Assembly: GCA_947479055.1 (NCBI GenBank) | Contig: CANJYE010000006.1 | Location: 1-64,000, forward strand | DNA from: Erythrobacteraceae bacterium | GTDB taxonomy: Bacteria; Pseudomonadota; Alphaproteobacteria; Sphingomonadales; Sphingomonadaceae | DNA: 64,000 nucleotides | Reading direction: 5' to 3' | Shown: piece after piece, positions 44,446 to 54,554 of the stretch | Position numbering within the stretch: the first letter of the stretch is position 1 | Layout: the number at the start of each line of letters is the position of its first letter | Notes under the pieces: generated by a model | What the model saw: the letters and a program-made list of their open reading frames with translations, nothing else | What the model was told of the DNA's origin: nothing | The model's database searches: none | Program-made: the position numbers and the translations under genes

Positions 44446-45172
44446 GCGATCGTTCCTTGCGCTGGCTGTCCTGCTTGGGCTGATCTGCGCGGGGCTGGCC
44501 ATTGCCCGGCGCGAGGCACCTACGGGGCCGGGTCTCGGGTTGTTCACCAGCCTCCCGGTCTACTGGAACGAGGCGGCGGACCTTTCCGGCCTGCTCGACA
44601 AGGCGCAGCAACCGCACTGGGCGCGCGAGGCGCTGGAGCGCCGCTATACACTGCGTCCGCTTGACGTTCTGGCGGGCGGGCTGGATGGCCTGTCCTATCT
44701 GCTGATTGCCCAGCCGCGTCCGCTTTCGCCCGCAGAAAACGTGGCGCTGGATGGCTGGGTGCGGGGCGGGGGCAGGCTGCTGCTGTTCGCCGATCCGATG
44801 CTGACTGCCCATTCCACCTTCGCCATCGGCGACAAGCGGCGACCGCAGGACGTGGTGATGCTGTCCCCGATCCTGGCGCGATGGGGGCTGGCGCTGCAAT
44901 TCGACGAGGGCCAGCCGGACGGGGAACACGCCGTGGCGTTCGATGGGGGCACGCTTCCGGTCGATTTGCCGGGACGGCTCGGGCTGGCCCGGACGGCGGA
45001 TACGGTCGGGACCTGCCGCTTGCTGGCGCAGGGGCTGGTTGCCGATTGTACGATCGGCCGGGGCCATGCGCTGGTGGTGGCGGACGCGGCCCTGCTCGAC
45101 GGGGAGGGGGAATCGCCCGAGTCGCGCGAAGCGGCGCTGGCGCTGCTGCTTGACCGGGCCTTTGCCGATTAG
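44435..45172 (+). CDS. DUF4350/GldG-like membrane-anchored protein
   Basis: 245 aa with an N-terminal signal anchor (SFLALAVLLGLICAGLAI). The soluble periplasmic domain has GLGLFTSLPVYWNEAADLSGLLD, RRYTLRPLDVLAGGLDGLSYLLIAQPRPLSPAENVALDGWVRGGGRLLLFADPM and GHALVVADAALLDG. This looks like the glutamine-amidotransferase-type Rossmann fold of DUF4350 and GldG proteins, without a catalytic triad that I can see. The ATG at 44435 overlaps the previous gene. The mraZ promoter region follows. Confidence 0.7.
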   Translation: MSLRRSFLALAVLLGLICAGLAIARREAPTGPGLGLFTSLPVYWNEAADLSGLLDKAQQPHWAREALERRYTLRPLDVLAGGLDGLSYLLIAQPRPLSPAENVALDGWVRGGGRLLLFADPMLTAHSTFAIGDKRRPQDVVMLSPILARWGLALQFDEGQPDGEHAVAFDGGTLPVDLPGRLGLARTADTVGTCRLLAQGLVADCTIGRGHALVVADAALLDGEGESPESREAALALLLDRAFAD

Positions 45173-45499
45173 CCGGGGATTTTCGGGGAAGCCCATCCCC
45201 GGTGACGCGACAAGAGCCAAAAATCAGTCAGTTACGATGTTATGTTCAGGCCTCCGCCGGGTTGGGACAAGTCTGTGGATAGAATTAATATGCTTAATTT
45301 CAGTTAGTTATATTCATTGACCCAATGATTCCCAGATTTCCCCTTTAATCCCCGGTTTCCCCGGGTTATTACGATCATCCATCGGACATCGTCGTTCGCC
45401 GCACTCCGGATTCGGGGTGAACCGGCCGCAGGATCGCGCGGCCGCGCGGGGGTGCGTCTTGTCTGCGGCCGGGGTTTAGCGAGGGGTGGTTCAGGGAAC
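45173..45499. promoter_or_regulatory. Leader region of the dcw cluster
   Basis: This 327-base gap holds no gene. It contains a 7-bp G+C stem (45173-45179 with 45196-45202) just after the upstream stop, a near-match DnaA box TGTGGATAG at 45274-45282, an A/T-rich stretch at 45283-45318, and the MraZ-like repeat array at 45321-45362. The mraZ start follows 137 bases after the array. Confidence 0.6.
45321..45362 (-). promoter_or_regulatory. Candidate MraZ operator array (five TGGG/GGGG repeats)
   Basis: On the minus strand there are five direct repeats of TGGG or GGGG; on the + strand they read CCCA at 45321 and 45331 and CCCC at 45340, 45350 and 45359. Spacing is 10, 9, 10 and 9 bases, one per helical turn. 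In E. coli MraZ binds TGGGN repeats separated by 5 bases ahead of mraZ, so autoregulation is a reasonable inference. Confidence 0.55.
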
Positions 45500-46000
45500 G
45501 TGGCGGGGCAGCCTGTAATCTTCAGTGGTCAGGCATTCTCGCTGAAAGGCGAGAAGGGCCGCTATGTGCTGCCCAGTGCCTTCCGCAATACGGTCAAGGA
45601 TTCCAGCGACGGCAAGATCCTCTGCCTCGCCAAGCACGATCGCTGGGAATGCCTCACCGGCTTCGGCCTTTCGCGCGAAAGCGAGCTGGCCGCCCAGCTC
45701 CAGCGCGAGGAAGACAGCGCGATCAAGCGCGGGCTGGATTTCGATTACGATACTCGCGCCTCACAGCTTTACGGCTTTGCCCGGATCCCCTTCGACGACA
45801 GCGGCCGCTTCGTCATGCCCGACCATCTCGTCACCCTCGCCGGGCTGGACGAGGCGCTCTATTTTCAGGGCGGCGGCAGCTTTTTCACGATCTGGCACCC
45901 CGAAGCGCTCTATCGCATGGGCGCGGGCTGGGAAGGCGCGCAGGCCGCCTGCCGCAGCTTCGAGAGCGAACTGGCCGGAAAAGCGGGGGCGCGCAAATGA
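45500..46000 (+). CDS. mraZ: Transcriptional regulator MraZ
   Basis: First gene of the dcw cluster, a DNA-binding protein with two AbrB-like domains that represses its own operon in E. coli. The GTG at 45500 follows AGGGA and gives 166 aa starting [24 protein letters not shown]; the open frame to 45452 adds no family sequence. The second domain includes [21 protein letters not shown]. The stop overlaps rsmH by 4 bases. Confidence 0.93.
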   Translation: MAGQPVIFSGQAFSLKGEKGRYVLPSAFRNTVKDSSDGKILCLAKHDRWECLTGFGLSRESELAAQLQREEDSAIKRGLDFDYDTRASQLYGFARIPFDDSGRFVMPDHLVTLAGLDEALYFQGGGSFFTIWHPEALYRMGAGWEGAQAACRSFESELAGKAGARK

Positions 46001-46944
46001 CCGACACCCCTCATGTCCCCGTGTTGATTGACGAGGTGATCGCAGTGCTGGCTCCGCAGCCGGGCTGCCTGATCGTCGACGCCACGTTCGGCGCGGGCGG
46101 CTATACCCGCCGTCTGCTCGATGCGGGCGCGATCGTCCATGCCTTCGACCGCGATCCCGATGCCATCGCAGCCGGTCGCACCTGGCCCGAAACCGAGGCG
46201 AGCCCGCCCCGGCTGGTGCTGCATCCCCGCCGCTTTTCGGAAATGGTCGAAGCACTCGCCGAAGCCGGGATCGCGCGCGTGGACGGGATCGCGATGGACA
46301 TCGGCGTCTCCTCGATGCAGCTCGATCAAGCCGGGCGGGGCTTTGCCTTCTCCAGCGACGGGCCGCTCGACATGCGGATGAGCCAGGAGGGGGAAAGCGC
46401 CGCTGATTTCCTCAACACCGCGCCCGAAGCGGCCATCGCCGACGTGCTCTATCTCTACGGCGAGGAGCGCCAGTCGCGCCGCGTCGCCCGCGCCATCGTT
46501 GCCGCCCGCCCGCTGGCGACCACGGGCGATCTTGCCCGCGTGGTGCGCAAGGCGCTCGGCCATCACCCCGGCGCGCCGAAGGATCCCGCCACCCGCAGCT
46601 TTCAGGCCATCCGCATTCATGTGAACGCTGAGCTGGAGGAACTGGAAGCCGGCCTTTCCGCCGCAGAGCGCCTGCTGGGCGAAGGCGGGCGGCTGGCGGT
46701 GGTCAGCTTTCACAGCCTCGAGGACCGGATCGTCAAGCATTTCCTGCGCGATGCCTCCGGTGCGCGCGGTAGCGGTTCGCGCCACCTGCCGGTCGCCAAC
46801 GATGCCGTGCCCGCCACTTTTGCCGCCGTGGCCAAGGCGGTTCGTCCGTCCGAGGCGGAATGCCAGCGCAATCCGCGCGCCCGTTCCGCCACCCTGCGCG
46901 CAGCCACCCGCACCTCCGCCCCTGCCCGGAAGGAAGCTGCCTGA
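45997..46944 (+). CDS. rsmH: 16S rRNA (cytosine(1402)-N4)-methyltransferase
   Basis: Methylates C1402 of 16S rRNA. From the ATG at 45997 ([15 protein letters not shown]) it is 315 aa. The AdoMet-binding region is [20 protein letters not shown], followed by [11 protein letters not shown]. Later blocks include [30 protein letters not shown] and [17 protein letters not shown]. The C-terminus is basic and low in complexity. Its stop and the ftsL start share one base. Confidence 0.96.
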   Translation: MTDTPHVPVLIDEVIAVLAPQPGCLIVDATFGAGGYTRRLLDAGAIVHAFDRDPDAIAAGRTWPETEASPPRLVLHPRRFSEMVEALAEAGIARVDGIAMDIGVSSMQLDQAGRGFAFSSDGPLDMRMSQEGESAADFLNTAPEAAIADVLYLYGEERQSRRVARAIVAARPLATTGDLARVVRKALGHHPGAPKDPATRSFQAIRIHVNAELEELEAGLSAAERLLGEGGRLAVVSFHSLEDRIVKHFLRDASGARGSGSRHLPVANDAVPATFAAVAKAVRPSEAECQRNPRARSATLRAATRTSAPARKEAA

Positions 46945-47474
46945 TGCTCCCGCGCAATCGCCTCCATTCGATCGGCTGGGCCACGCTGCTGGTGATTGCG
47001 CTGGCCCTGTTCGGCGCGCTGACGATCAAGGTGAACTCGGTCAAGAGCCAGGTCCGTCAGGCCGAACGCAAGATTGTTGCGCTGCGCCAACAGCAGGACA
47101 TGTTGGAAACCGAATTCCAGACCCGCGCCAGCCAGCAGCAGCTGGCCGACTGGAACGAGGTGGATTTCGGCTATCGCGCCCCAGATGCCGAACAGTTCCT
47201 CCAAGGCGAACGCCAGCTTGCCGCGCTCGGCACGCCGCGCGGGCCGGGCGCACCGGCACCGATCGAGGTGGCCAGCGCCGCTGGCGAGGAAAGCGGGGAA
47301 AGCTTCCCGCAGATGGTCTCGCCACTGACCGGTAAGGCCTTCGCGGCCGAAGCCGGAACCAGCGCGCACCGCCCGAAAGTGACCGCGCGCAACCTGTCCG
47401 AGCGCCTGTCCGAAGGGGCGGAGCGGGTTTCGCTGTCGGCCCATGCCGGGTTGGGTGCCGGGGTGGTCGAATGA
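46944..47474 (+). CDS. ftsL: Cell division protein FtsL
   Basis: Bitopic divisome protein. The 176-aa product has a short cytoplasmic end, one membrane helix (LHSIGWATLLVIALALFGAL) and a periplasmic coiled coil (VNSVKSQVRQAERKIVALRQQQDMLETEFQTRAS) that pairs with FtsB-like proteins. The C-terminal ~80 residues are low-complexity and longer than in enterobacteria. Position between rsmH and ftsI and the coiled-coil layout carry the call, since FtsL sequences diverge strongly. Confidence 0.88.
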   Translation: MLPRNRLHSIGWATLLVIALALFGALTIKVNSVKSQVRQAERKIVALRQQQDMLETEFQTRASQQQLADWNEVDFGYRAPDAEQFLQGERQLAALGTPRGPGAPAPIEVASAAGEESGESFPQMVSPLTGKAFAAEAGTSAHRPKVTARNLSERLSEGAERVSLSAHAGLGAGVVE

Positions 47475-49195
47475 CTGCAATCACTGTCAGTACTGCTTTT
47501 TCCTCCGGCCGTGTCCAGCTCGTCAATGTCCGCCAGCTCTCGCTTCTGACCGCGCGCCTGAGGGTGCTGTGGGTGGCGGGGGTTTTCACGCTGGTGGCGC
47601 TGGCCGCGCTGGCCCGGATCGCGGTGCTGGGTCTGGTTGAACAGGCCCCGCGTCCGCAATCGATGAGCGAGGCGCTGCTGCCGCCGCGCGGCGAGATCAC
47701 CGACCGCAACGGCGTGCCGCTGGCCCGCGCGTTCCCCGCCTATGCCCTGTGGTTCAACCCCGAGGCGCTGGGCGACGGCGGATCGGCGCTGGTCCGTTCT
47801 CCGGGCGAGGTCGCGGCGGAACTGGCGAAAATCTTCCCCGACATGGACCGCACCCGGCTGGCCGCCCGGCTGAAGAGCGGCAAGCCCGGCTACTTGCGCC
47901 GCCGCCTGCTGCCGGAAGAAGCCAACAGGGTGCAGGCAATCGGCGAACTGGCGCTTGAGATCCCGCGTGAGAACGATCGCTATTATCCGCAAGGCTCGAT
48001 GGCCGCGCATGTGCTTGGCTATGTCGGGTCCGATGGCGTGGGCCGGGTCGGGATGGAAGCGGTGCTGGACAAGCAGTTGCGCGACCCCGCGCTGCGCGGC
48101 CAGCCCGCCTCGCTGTCGATCGATGTCCGGGTGCAGGGCGCGCTGGAGGACGAACTGCGCCAGGGCATGCTGGCCACCGATGCGGTCGGTTCGGCCGGGA
48201 TCGTGCTCGATGTCGACAGCGGCGAAGTGCTGGCGCTGGCCTCGCTGCCCGAATTCAACCCGAACCAGATCGACGCCAAGGGCGCGAGCATGATGTTCAA
48301 CCGGATGACCAACCAGGTCTATGAACTGGGCTCCACCTTCAAGCCGCTGACGATCGCGTCGGCCATCGACGCGGGCGTCGTCACTGACCTTTCGCGCCGC
48401 TATCCCTCCGGCGCGCCGCTCCATATCGGCGGCTTCCTGATCCGCGACAGCCACAATCTCGGCCCCTCGCTCAACGTGCCCGAAGCGCTGATCCATTCCT
48501 CCAACATCGTCACCGCGCAGGTTGCCGACCTGCTGGGGGCCAAGGCTTTGCGCCAGACCATGGTCGATCTCGGCATGAACGAGCGGCCCTATATCGAACT
48601 GCCTGCGCGCGGTTTCCCGATCTGGGCCAAGGGCGAATGGCCGCGCCTGCGGGCCATGACGGTCAGCTATGGCCACGGCATCGCAGTGACGCCGCTGCAC
48701 CTTGCATCCGCCTATGCCACGCTGGTCAACGGCGGCATCTGGCGCCCGGCGACCCTGCACAAGCTGGCACCGGGCCAGGCCCCGCGCGGGCGACGGGTGT
48801 TCAAATCTTCCACCAGTTCGCGGATGCGCCAGCTGCTGCGGATGATCGCGGTCTATGGCACCGGCCGCAGCGCCAACGCGCCCGGCTTCCGGGTTGGCGG
48901 CAAGACCGGCAGTGCCGAAAAGCCCGGCCATGGCGGCTACAACCGCAGCTCGGTGGTGGCGACCTTTGCTGCCGTATTCCCGATGGACCGGCCACGCTAT
49001 GTCGTGCTGGTGATGCTCGACGAACCCAAGGGCACCGCTGCCAGTTCCTATCAGCGCACGGCCGCGTGGAACGCCGCGCCGATCGTCGGCAAGCTGGTGC
49101 CACGGATCGGCCCGATGCTGGGCATCCAGCCTGATGAAACCCGCGATATCGACCTGTCTGACCTGAAGCCGCTGGTTGCGGGAGACAAGGAGTGA
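47471..49195 (+). CDS. ftsI: Septal transpeptidase FtsI (PBP3)
   Basis: Class B penicillin-binding protein that cross-links septal peptidoglycan. 574 aa: a short cytoplasmic segment, a membrane helix (about residues 32-55), a pedestal domain starting LPPRGEITDRNGVPLA, and the transpeptidase domain. The active-site motifs are intact: Ser288-x-x-Lys in GSTFKPLT, SSN at 343-345 and KTGS at 478-481. It overlaps ftsL by 4 bases and murE by 4. Confidence 0.97.
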   Translation: MTAITVSTAFSSGRVQLVNVRQLSLLTARLRVLWVAGVFTLVALAALARIAVLGLVEQAPRPQSMSEALLPPRGEITDRNGVPLARAFPAYALWFNPEALGDGGSALVRSPGEVAAELAKIFPDMDRTRLAARLKSGKPGYLRRRLLPEEANRVQAIGELALEIPRENDRYYPQGSMAAHVLGYVGSDGVGRVGMEAVLDKQLRDPALRGQPASLSIDVRVQGALEDELRQGMLATDAVGSAGIVLDVDSGEVLALASLPEFNPNQIDAKGASMMFNRMTNQVYELGSTFKPLTIASAIDAGVVTDLSRRYPSGAPLHIGGFLIRDSHNLGPSLNVPEALIHSSNIVTAQVADLLGAKALRQTMVDLGMNERPYIELPARGFPIWAKGEWPRLRAMTVSYGHGIAVTPLHLASAYATLVNGGIWRPATLHKLAPGQAPRGRRVFKSSTSSRMRQLLRMIAVYGTGRSANAPGFRVGGKTGSAEKPGHGGYNRSSVVATFAAVFPMDRPRYVVLVMLDEPKGTAASSYQRTAAWNAAPIVGKLVPRIGPMLGIQPDETRDIDLSDLKPLVAGDKE

Positions 49196-50667
49196 GGCTC
49201 GAGCAACTGGCGGCCGCTGCGGGCCTTGTCCTGCCAGGCTCGTCGATTGGCAACGGCACTGTTACCGGTTTCGCCATCGACAACCGCAAGGTCGCGCCGG
49301 GCAATGTTTTCGGCGCGTTTCCGGGCGCGAAGGTCAATGGTGAGGATTTCATTCCCGCCGCGATTGCCGCAGGCGCCATTGCCGTGGTCGCCCGGCCCGA
49401 AGCCCGGATCGAGGGCGCGGCCCATATCGCCGATGCAGAACCGCGCCGTGCCTTTGCCCGCCTCGCCGCGCAATTCTATGCCCCGGTGCCAGAAACGATC
49501 GTTGCGGTCACCGGCACCAATGGTAAGACCTCGGTGGTGGAAATGACCCGCCAGCTTTGGCGGATGGCCGGTCACCGCGCCGCCTCGATCGGCACGCTGG
49601 GGATCACCACGCCGGACGGTTCGGAATATACCGGCCTCACCACGCCTGATATCGTCACGTTCCTTGCCACGATGGCGGGGCTGGCGCGCGAAGGGGTCAG
49701 CCATGTCGCCTATGAGGCCTCCAGCCATGGCCTGTCGCAGTTCCGCAACGAAGGGCTGACGGTGGCGGCGGGGGCTTTCACCAATTTGAGTCGCGATCAT
49801 CTCGATTACCACGCGGACATGGAGGATTATTTCGCCGCCAAGATGCGCCTGTTCGGCGAAGTCGTGGCGGCGGGCGGGACTGCGGTCGTCTGGTCGGACG
49901 ATGCGTGGTCCGCCCGGGCATGCGGGCACGCGCGGGACAGGGGTCTGCGCGTGTTCAGCGTGGGCGAGCAGGGCGAAGGGATCCGCCTGCTCGCCCGCAC
50001 GCCCGGCCAGTTGGGGCAGGAATTGGAAGTGGAGCACGCGGGCCAGCTACGTACGATCGCCCTGCCGCTGATCGGCGCCTATCAGGCCGCCAACGCGCTG
50101 GTCGCGGCCGGGCTGGTGCTGGCGACCGGCGGCGATCCTGCCCGCACTTTTGACGGGCTGGCCCGGCTGCAGCCGGTGCGCGGGCGGCTCGAACGCGCCG
50201 CCATCACTCGTTCAGGCGCGCCGGTCTATGTCGATTACGCCCATACGCCCGATGCGCTGAGCGCGGCGATTGCGGCGCTGCGCCCGCATGTGATGGGCCG
50301 GCTCATCACCGTGTTCGGTGCGGGCGGGGACCGCGACCAGGGCAAGCGCGCGCCGATGGGCGCGGCGGCGGTTGCCGGATCGGACCTGGTGATCGTCACC
50401 GACGACAATCCGCGCGGGGAAGACGCCGCGACAATCCGGGCGATGGTGCTGCAAGGCGCGCCCGGCGCGAGCGAAATGGCCGACCGGCGCGCGGCCATCG
50501 CCGCCGCCATCGGCGAGGCAAAGACGGGCGATATCGTGCTGATCGCCGGCAAGGGACATGAACAGGGCCAGATCATAGGCTCGGGGGAGAACGCCAGGGT
50601 GCTGCCATTCGATGATGTGACCGTCGCGCGCGAAGCTGCCGGACTTGTAGGGAGTGCACAGGCATGA
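49192..50667 (+). CDS. murE: UDP-MurNAc-tripeptide synthetase (meso-diaminopimelate adding)
   Basis: Cytosolic Mur ligase adding the third residue of the stem peptide. The GTG at 49192 overlaps the ftsI stop. 491 aa with P-loop TGTNGKTS (107-114), NLSRDHLDYH, YVDYAHTPDALSAAI and the specificity motif TDDNPRGEDAATI. The DNPR sequence is the known mark of meso-diaminopimelate selection, as expected in a Gram-negative bacterium. Confidence 0.97.
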   Translation: MRLEQLAAAAGLVLPGSSIGNGTVTGFAIDNRKVAPGNVFGAFPGAKVNGEDFIPAAIAAGAIAVVARPEARIEGAAHIADAEPRRAFARLAAQFYAPVPETIVAVTGTNGKTSVVEMTRQLWRMAGHRAASIGTLGITTPDGSEYTGLTTPDIVTFLATMAGLAREGVSHVAYEASSHGLSQFRNEGLTVAAGAFTNLSRDHLDYHADMEDYFAAKMRLFGEVVAAGGTAVVWSDDAWSARACGHARDRGLRVFSVGEQGEGIRLLARTPGQLGQELEVEHAGQLRTIALPLIGAYQAANALVAAGLVLATGGDPARTFDGLARLQPVRGRLERAAITRSGAPVYVDYAHTPDALSAAIAALRPHVMGRLITVFGAGGDRDQGKRAPMGAAAVAGSDLVIVTDDNPRGEDAATIRAMVLQGAPGASEMADRRAAIAAAIGEAKTGDIVLIAGKGHEQGQIIGSGENARVLPFDDVTVAREAAGLVGSAQA

Positions 50668-52121
50668 GCACCAACCCCGCCCTGCTGCAATGGCCCGCAG
50701 ATCCGCGCGATGCGCTGGGTCTCGCGCTGTGGGATTCCGTCGCGCTGGCCGAGGCGATGGGTGGAACCGCCAGCACCGCCTTCCAGTGTTCCGGCGTCGA
50801 GATCGATTCCCGCGACGTGGTGGCAGGCGATCTGTTCTTCGCGCTGAAGGGCGAAAGCACCGACGGCCACCGCTTCCTCGACAAGGCTTTTGCCAATGGC
50901 GCGGCGGCAGCGGTGGTCGACCGGCCGATTGCGCAGCCGCATATCCTGGTGGCTGATCCCAGCGCCGCGCTGGAAGCGCTGGCCGCCGCCGCGCGCGGGC
51001 GGGTCGATGCCCGGATCATCGGTGTTACCGGCTCGGTCGGCAAGACCGGGGTCAAGGAAGCGCTGTTCGCCGCGCTCGACCGGGGCAGCCGGGGGGCGGC
51101 GCACCGTTCGGTCAAGAGCTACAACAACCATGTCGGCGTGCCGCTCAGCCTCGCGCGGATGCCCGCGCGCAGCCTTTTTGGCGTGTTCGAGATGGGAATG
51201 AACCATGCGGGCGAGATTGCAGCGCTGACCCGCCAGGTCCGGCCCGACGTGGCCGTGATCACCACCATCGCTCCCGCCCACATCGAGATGCTGGGCAGCG
51301 AGGAAGCGATTGCCGACGCCAAGGCCGAAATCTTCGCAGGGCTGCTGCCCGGCGGCACCGCGGTCATCCCGGCCGACAGCCCGCATCGCGCGCGACTGGT
51401 GCGCCATGCGCGCGAATTGGGCGTCAAGGTGGTGACGTTCGGCCGGGCCGCCGATGCCGATGTCCGCCTGCTCGACGCGCTGCCGATCGCCAGTGGTGGC
51501 TCGCTCGTCACCGCCGACATGGGCGACCGGCGGCTGTGCTACACCGTGGCTGAACCGGGTGATCACTGGGTAACCAATTCGCTGGCAGTGATGGCGGCGA
51601 TCCGGGCGGTTGACGGCGATCTGGGCGCGGCAGGCCTCGCCCTGGCCGAGATGGGCGGCCTGGCCGGACGCGGCGCGCGTCACCGGATACCGGCAGCGGG
51701 CGGCAATGTTCTGCTGATCGATGAAAGCTACAACGCCAACCCTGCTTCGATGCGGGCGACGCTGGCGCAACTGGGCCAGACCCCGGCGGCGAGGCGGATT
51801 GTGGTGCTGGGCGCCATGAAGGAACTGGGCGACTTCGCCCCCGGCTTCCATGCCCAGCTGGTCGAGCCGCTGCTGGCCGCGAAAGTGGATCACGCCATCC
51901 TGGTGGGCGCGGAAATGCGCTTTCTGGCGGATGCGCTGGGGAAAGGCGGGGGCAGTGCGCTTGGCAATCTGCCCGGCTTCGCCCATTGCGAAGGGCCTGA
52001 CGAGGCGATCGCGGCGCTCGAGCAATACGGCCTGACCGGTGGCGATGCGATTCTTGTCAAAGGTTCGAACTCGGTGGGCCTTGCACAGCTGGTGGCCCAT
52101 TTCGTCGCCCGGGAGGCCTGA
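50664..52121 (+). CDS. murF: UDP-MurNAc-tripeptide:D-Ala-D-Ala ligase
   Basis: Adds D-Ala-D-Ala to the precursor. 485 aa, with an N-terminal domain including [22 protein letters not shown], the P-loop [43 protein letters not shown] and [21 protein letters not shown], which together are diagnostic for MurF. It overlaps murE by 4 bases, and its last base is shared with the mraY start. Confidence 0.97.
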   Translation: MSTNPALLQWPADPRDALGLALWDSVALAEAMGGTASTAFQCSGVEIDSRDVVAGDLFFALKGESTDGHRFLDKAFANGAAAAVVDRPIAQPHILVADPSAALEALAAAARGRVDARIIGVTGSVGKTGVKEALFAALDRGSRGAAHRSVKSYNNHVGVPLSLARMPARSLFGVFEMGMNHAGEIAALTRQVRPDVAVITTIAPAHIEMLGSEEAIADAKAEIFAGLLPGGTAVIPADSPHRARLVRHARELGVKVVTFGRAADADVRLLDALPIASGGSLVTADMGDRRLCYTVAEPGDHWVTNSLAVMAAIRAVDGDLGAAGLALAEMGGLAGRGARHRIPAAGGNVLLIDESYNANPASMRATLAQLGQTPAARRIVVLGAMKELGDFAPGFHAQLVEPLLAAKVDHAILVGAEMRFLADALGKGGGSALGNLPGFAHCEGPDEAIAALEQYGLTGGDAILVKGSNSVGLAQLVAHFVAREA

Positions 52122-53191
52122 TGCTGTATCTGATCGCACAGTGGCTGGAATTTGATGGCCTGGCCAATCTGGTGCGCTACCAGACATTCCGCGCCGGTGC
52201 CGCGCTGCTGACCGCGCTGGTGATTGGCCTTTTGATCGGCCCGCGCTTCATCAACATGCTGCGGGTGCGCCAGGGCAAGGGCCAGCCGATCCGCGAGGAT
52301 GGGCCGAAAACCCACTTCGCCAAGCGCGGTACGCCCACCATGGGTGGGCTGATGATCCTCACTTCGGTGCTGGTGTCGATGCTCTTGTGGATGGACCTCA
52401 CCAATCCTTTCGTCTGGGCCTGCATGGCGGTGACCGGCGGGTTCGGCGCGATCGGCTTCATGGATGATTACGACAAGGTGGCCAAGCGCAGCACCAAGGG
52501 CGTGTCGGGCCGGGTGCGCCTGCTGGGCGAATTCGCGGTGGCCGGGGTGGCAAGCTGGATCATCGTCAGCCAGATCAGCACCAACCTCTATGTCCCGTTC
52601 CTGTCGGGCGTCTATATCCCGCTCGGCCCGTTCTATTACGTCTTCGCCGCCTTCGTGATGGTTGGCGCGGGCAATGCGGTGAACCTGACCGACGGGCTGG
52701 ACGGCCTCGCCACTATGCCGGTGGTGATCGCGGCGGGAACCTTCGCGATCATTGCCTATCTGTCCGGCCGGGTCGATTATTCGCATTACCTCGGCATCCC
52801 GCATGTGCCGGGCGCGGGCGACCTGGCGATCTTCTGTACCGCGATCATGGGGGCCGGGCTGGCCTTCCTGTGGTTCAACGCCCCCCCGGCGGCGGTGTTC
52901 ATGGGCGATACCGGCAGCCTTGCCCTGGGCGGCGCGCTGGGGGCGATTGCGGTGGCTTCGCACCACGAAATCGTGCTGGCGATTGTTGGCGGGCTGTTCG
53001 TGCTGGAAGCGGCATCGGTCATCATCCAGGTGTTCTTCTTCAAGCGCACCGGCAAGCGGGTGTTCCGGATGGCGCCGATCCACCATCACTTCGAGCAGCT
53101 CGGCTGGGCGGAATCGACCGTGGTGATCCGCTTCTGGATCGTCTCGATCGTGCTGGCGCTGCTGGGCCTCGCCACGCTGAAAGTCAGGTGA
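52121..53191 (+). CDS. mraY: Phospho-MurNAc-pentapeptide transferase
   Basis: Polytopic membrane enzyme that makes lipid I on undecaprenyl phosphate. 356 aa with about ten membrane helices. The catalytic Asp motifs are visible: [33 protein letters not shown], and [15 protein letters not shown]. The last cytoplasmic loop has [26 protein letters not shown]. An APIHHHFE motif is the best single signature of MraY. Confidence 0.98.
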   Translation: MLYLIAQWLEFDGLANLVRYQTFRAGAALLTALVIGLLIGPRFINMLRVRQGKGQPIREDGPKTHFAKRGTPTMGGLMILTSVLVSMLLWMDLTNPFVWACMAVTGGFGAIGFMDDYDKVAKRSTKGVSGRVRLLGEFAVAGVASWIIVSQISTNLYVPFLSGVYIPLGPFYYVFAAFVMVGAGNAVNLTDGLDGLATMPVVIAAGTFAIIAYLSGRVDYSHYLGIPHVPGAGDLAIFCTAIMGAGLAFLWFNAPPAAVFMGDTGSLALGGALGAIAVASHHEIVLAIVGGLFVLEAASVIIQVFFFKRTGKRVFRMAPIHHHFEQLGWAESTVVIRFWIVSIVLALLGLATLKVR

Positions 53192-53201
53192 CCGGCCGGG
53201 A

Positions 53202-54554
53202 ATGATCGTTTCGAGCGCCTTTCGCGGAAAACGCTACGCGGTGCTGGGGCTTGCCCGCTCGGGCATGGCCGTGGCCGAAAGCCTGCTGGCGAGCGGGGCC
53301 GAAGTCACCGCATGGGACCGGCAGGAAGAACCGCGCGCGCTGCTGGCAGGGCGCGCCACCATCGCCGACCTGCTCGAGATCGACCTCGCGGGCTTTGACG
53401 GCGTGGTCGTATCGCCCGGTGTACCGATCAACACCCATCCCATCGCGCAGGCCGCGCGCAATGCAGGTGTGCCGCTGATCGGCGATATCGAGCTGTTTGC
53501 GCAGGCCCGGGCAGAATTGCCGGCCCACCGGGTGGTTGGCATCACCGGCACCAACGGCAAGTCCACCACCACCGCGCTCGTCCACCACATCCTCAAAAGC
53601 GCCGCGATCCCGGTCCGGATGGGCGGCAACATCGGCCTGCCGATCCTGGGCCAGAAGCCTTTGTCACCGGGCGGGGTTTATGTGCTGGAGCTGTCGAGCT
53701 ACCAGATCGACCTGACTTTCACGCTCGCTTGTGACGCTGCAGCGCTCAGCAATATCACTCCCGACCATCTTGACCGCTATGACGGGTTTGCAGGCTATGC
53801 CGCTTCCAAGGCGCGGCTGTTCGCGATGCAGCGCGCGGATCAGTTCGCAGCCTTCGGTTGCGCCGACGAGCCGACCTCGGCGATTGCCGGGACAGAGCGC
53901 GCACGGCGGGCGGAAGGGCGGGCGGTCTGCGTCCAGCCGCAAGTCTGGAGCGCCAGCCAGCCAGACTGGCCTTCGCTGCAAGGCCCGCACAATCTTCAGA
54001 ACGCGGCGATTGCGATTGCGCTGGTGGATTCACTTGGCGTCACCGAGGCGCAGTGGCGCCCGGCGCTGGCCAGTTTTCGCGGCCTTGCCCACCGGATGGA
54101 GCGGGTGGGGGAATATAACGGCGTGCTGTTCGTCAATGACAGCAAGGCGACCAACCCGGAATCGACTGCGCCTGCGCTGGCGGCCTGGCCACCCGCACCG
54201 AACCGCCGGATTCACTGGATTGTCGGCGGCTTGCCCAAGGGCGGGGACCTTGGCGGCTGCGCCGAGCATTTCGGCAATGTCGCCGCCGCCTATACCATTG
54301 GCGAGGCCGGCCCGCGCTTTGCCGAACTGCTCGAACCGGTGATGCCGGTCGAGCGCTGCGAAATGCTGAGCGAGGCGGTCAAGCGCGCGATCGCGGCGGC
54401 CCGGCCCGGCGATGTCGTGCTGTTTTCCCCCGCCTGCGCCAGCTTCGACCAGTTCCGCGATTACGAGATGCGGGGCGATTGCTTCCGTCAGGTCGTCGCC
54501 GCGCTGGCGGGCGAAGGGGCCGGGCATGAACCGGACGTGCGGGCGCAGCCATGA
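53202..54554 (+). CDS. murD: UDP-MurNAc-L-Ala:D-Glu ligase
   Basis: Adds D-glutamate to UDP-MurNAc-Ala. 450 aa, with an N-terminal Rossmann-like domain (YAVLGLARSGMAVAESL), P-loop GITGTNGKSTTTALVHH, LELSSYQID, NITPDHLDRYDGFAGYAASKARLF, and the C-terminal FVNDSKATNPEST and LFSPACASFDQFRDYEMRGDCFR. The last two are typical of MurD. It starts 10 bases after mraY and overlaps ftsW by 4. Confidence 0.97.
   Translation: MIVSSAFRGKRYAVLGLARSGMAVAESLLASGAEVTAWDRQEEPRALLAGRATIADLLEIDLAGFDGVVVSPGVPINTHPIAQAARNAGVPLIGDIELFAQARAELPAHRVVGITGTNGKSTTTALVHHILKSAAIPVRMGGNIGLPILGQKPLSPGGVYVLELSSYQIDLTFTLACDAAALSNITPDHLDRYDGFAGYAASKARLFAMQRADQFAAFGCADEPTSAIAGTERARRAEGRAVCVQPQVWSASQPDWPSLQGPHNLQNAAIAIALVDSLGVTEAQWRPALASFRGLAHRMERVGEYNGVLFVNDSKATNPESTAPALAAWPPAPNRRIHWIVGGLPKGGDLGGCAEHFGNVAAAYTIGEAGPRFAELLEPVMPVERCEMLSEAVKRAIAAARPGDVVLFSPACASFDQFRDYEMRGDCFRQVVAALAGEGAGHEPDVRAQP

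Noticed and set aside
45283-45310. CtrA site (TTAA-N7-TTAA) in the mraZ leader
   Set aside because: The two TTAA motifs near 45284 and 45293 are 5 bases apart, not 7. A/T-rich background explains them.
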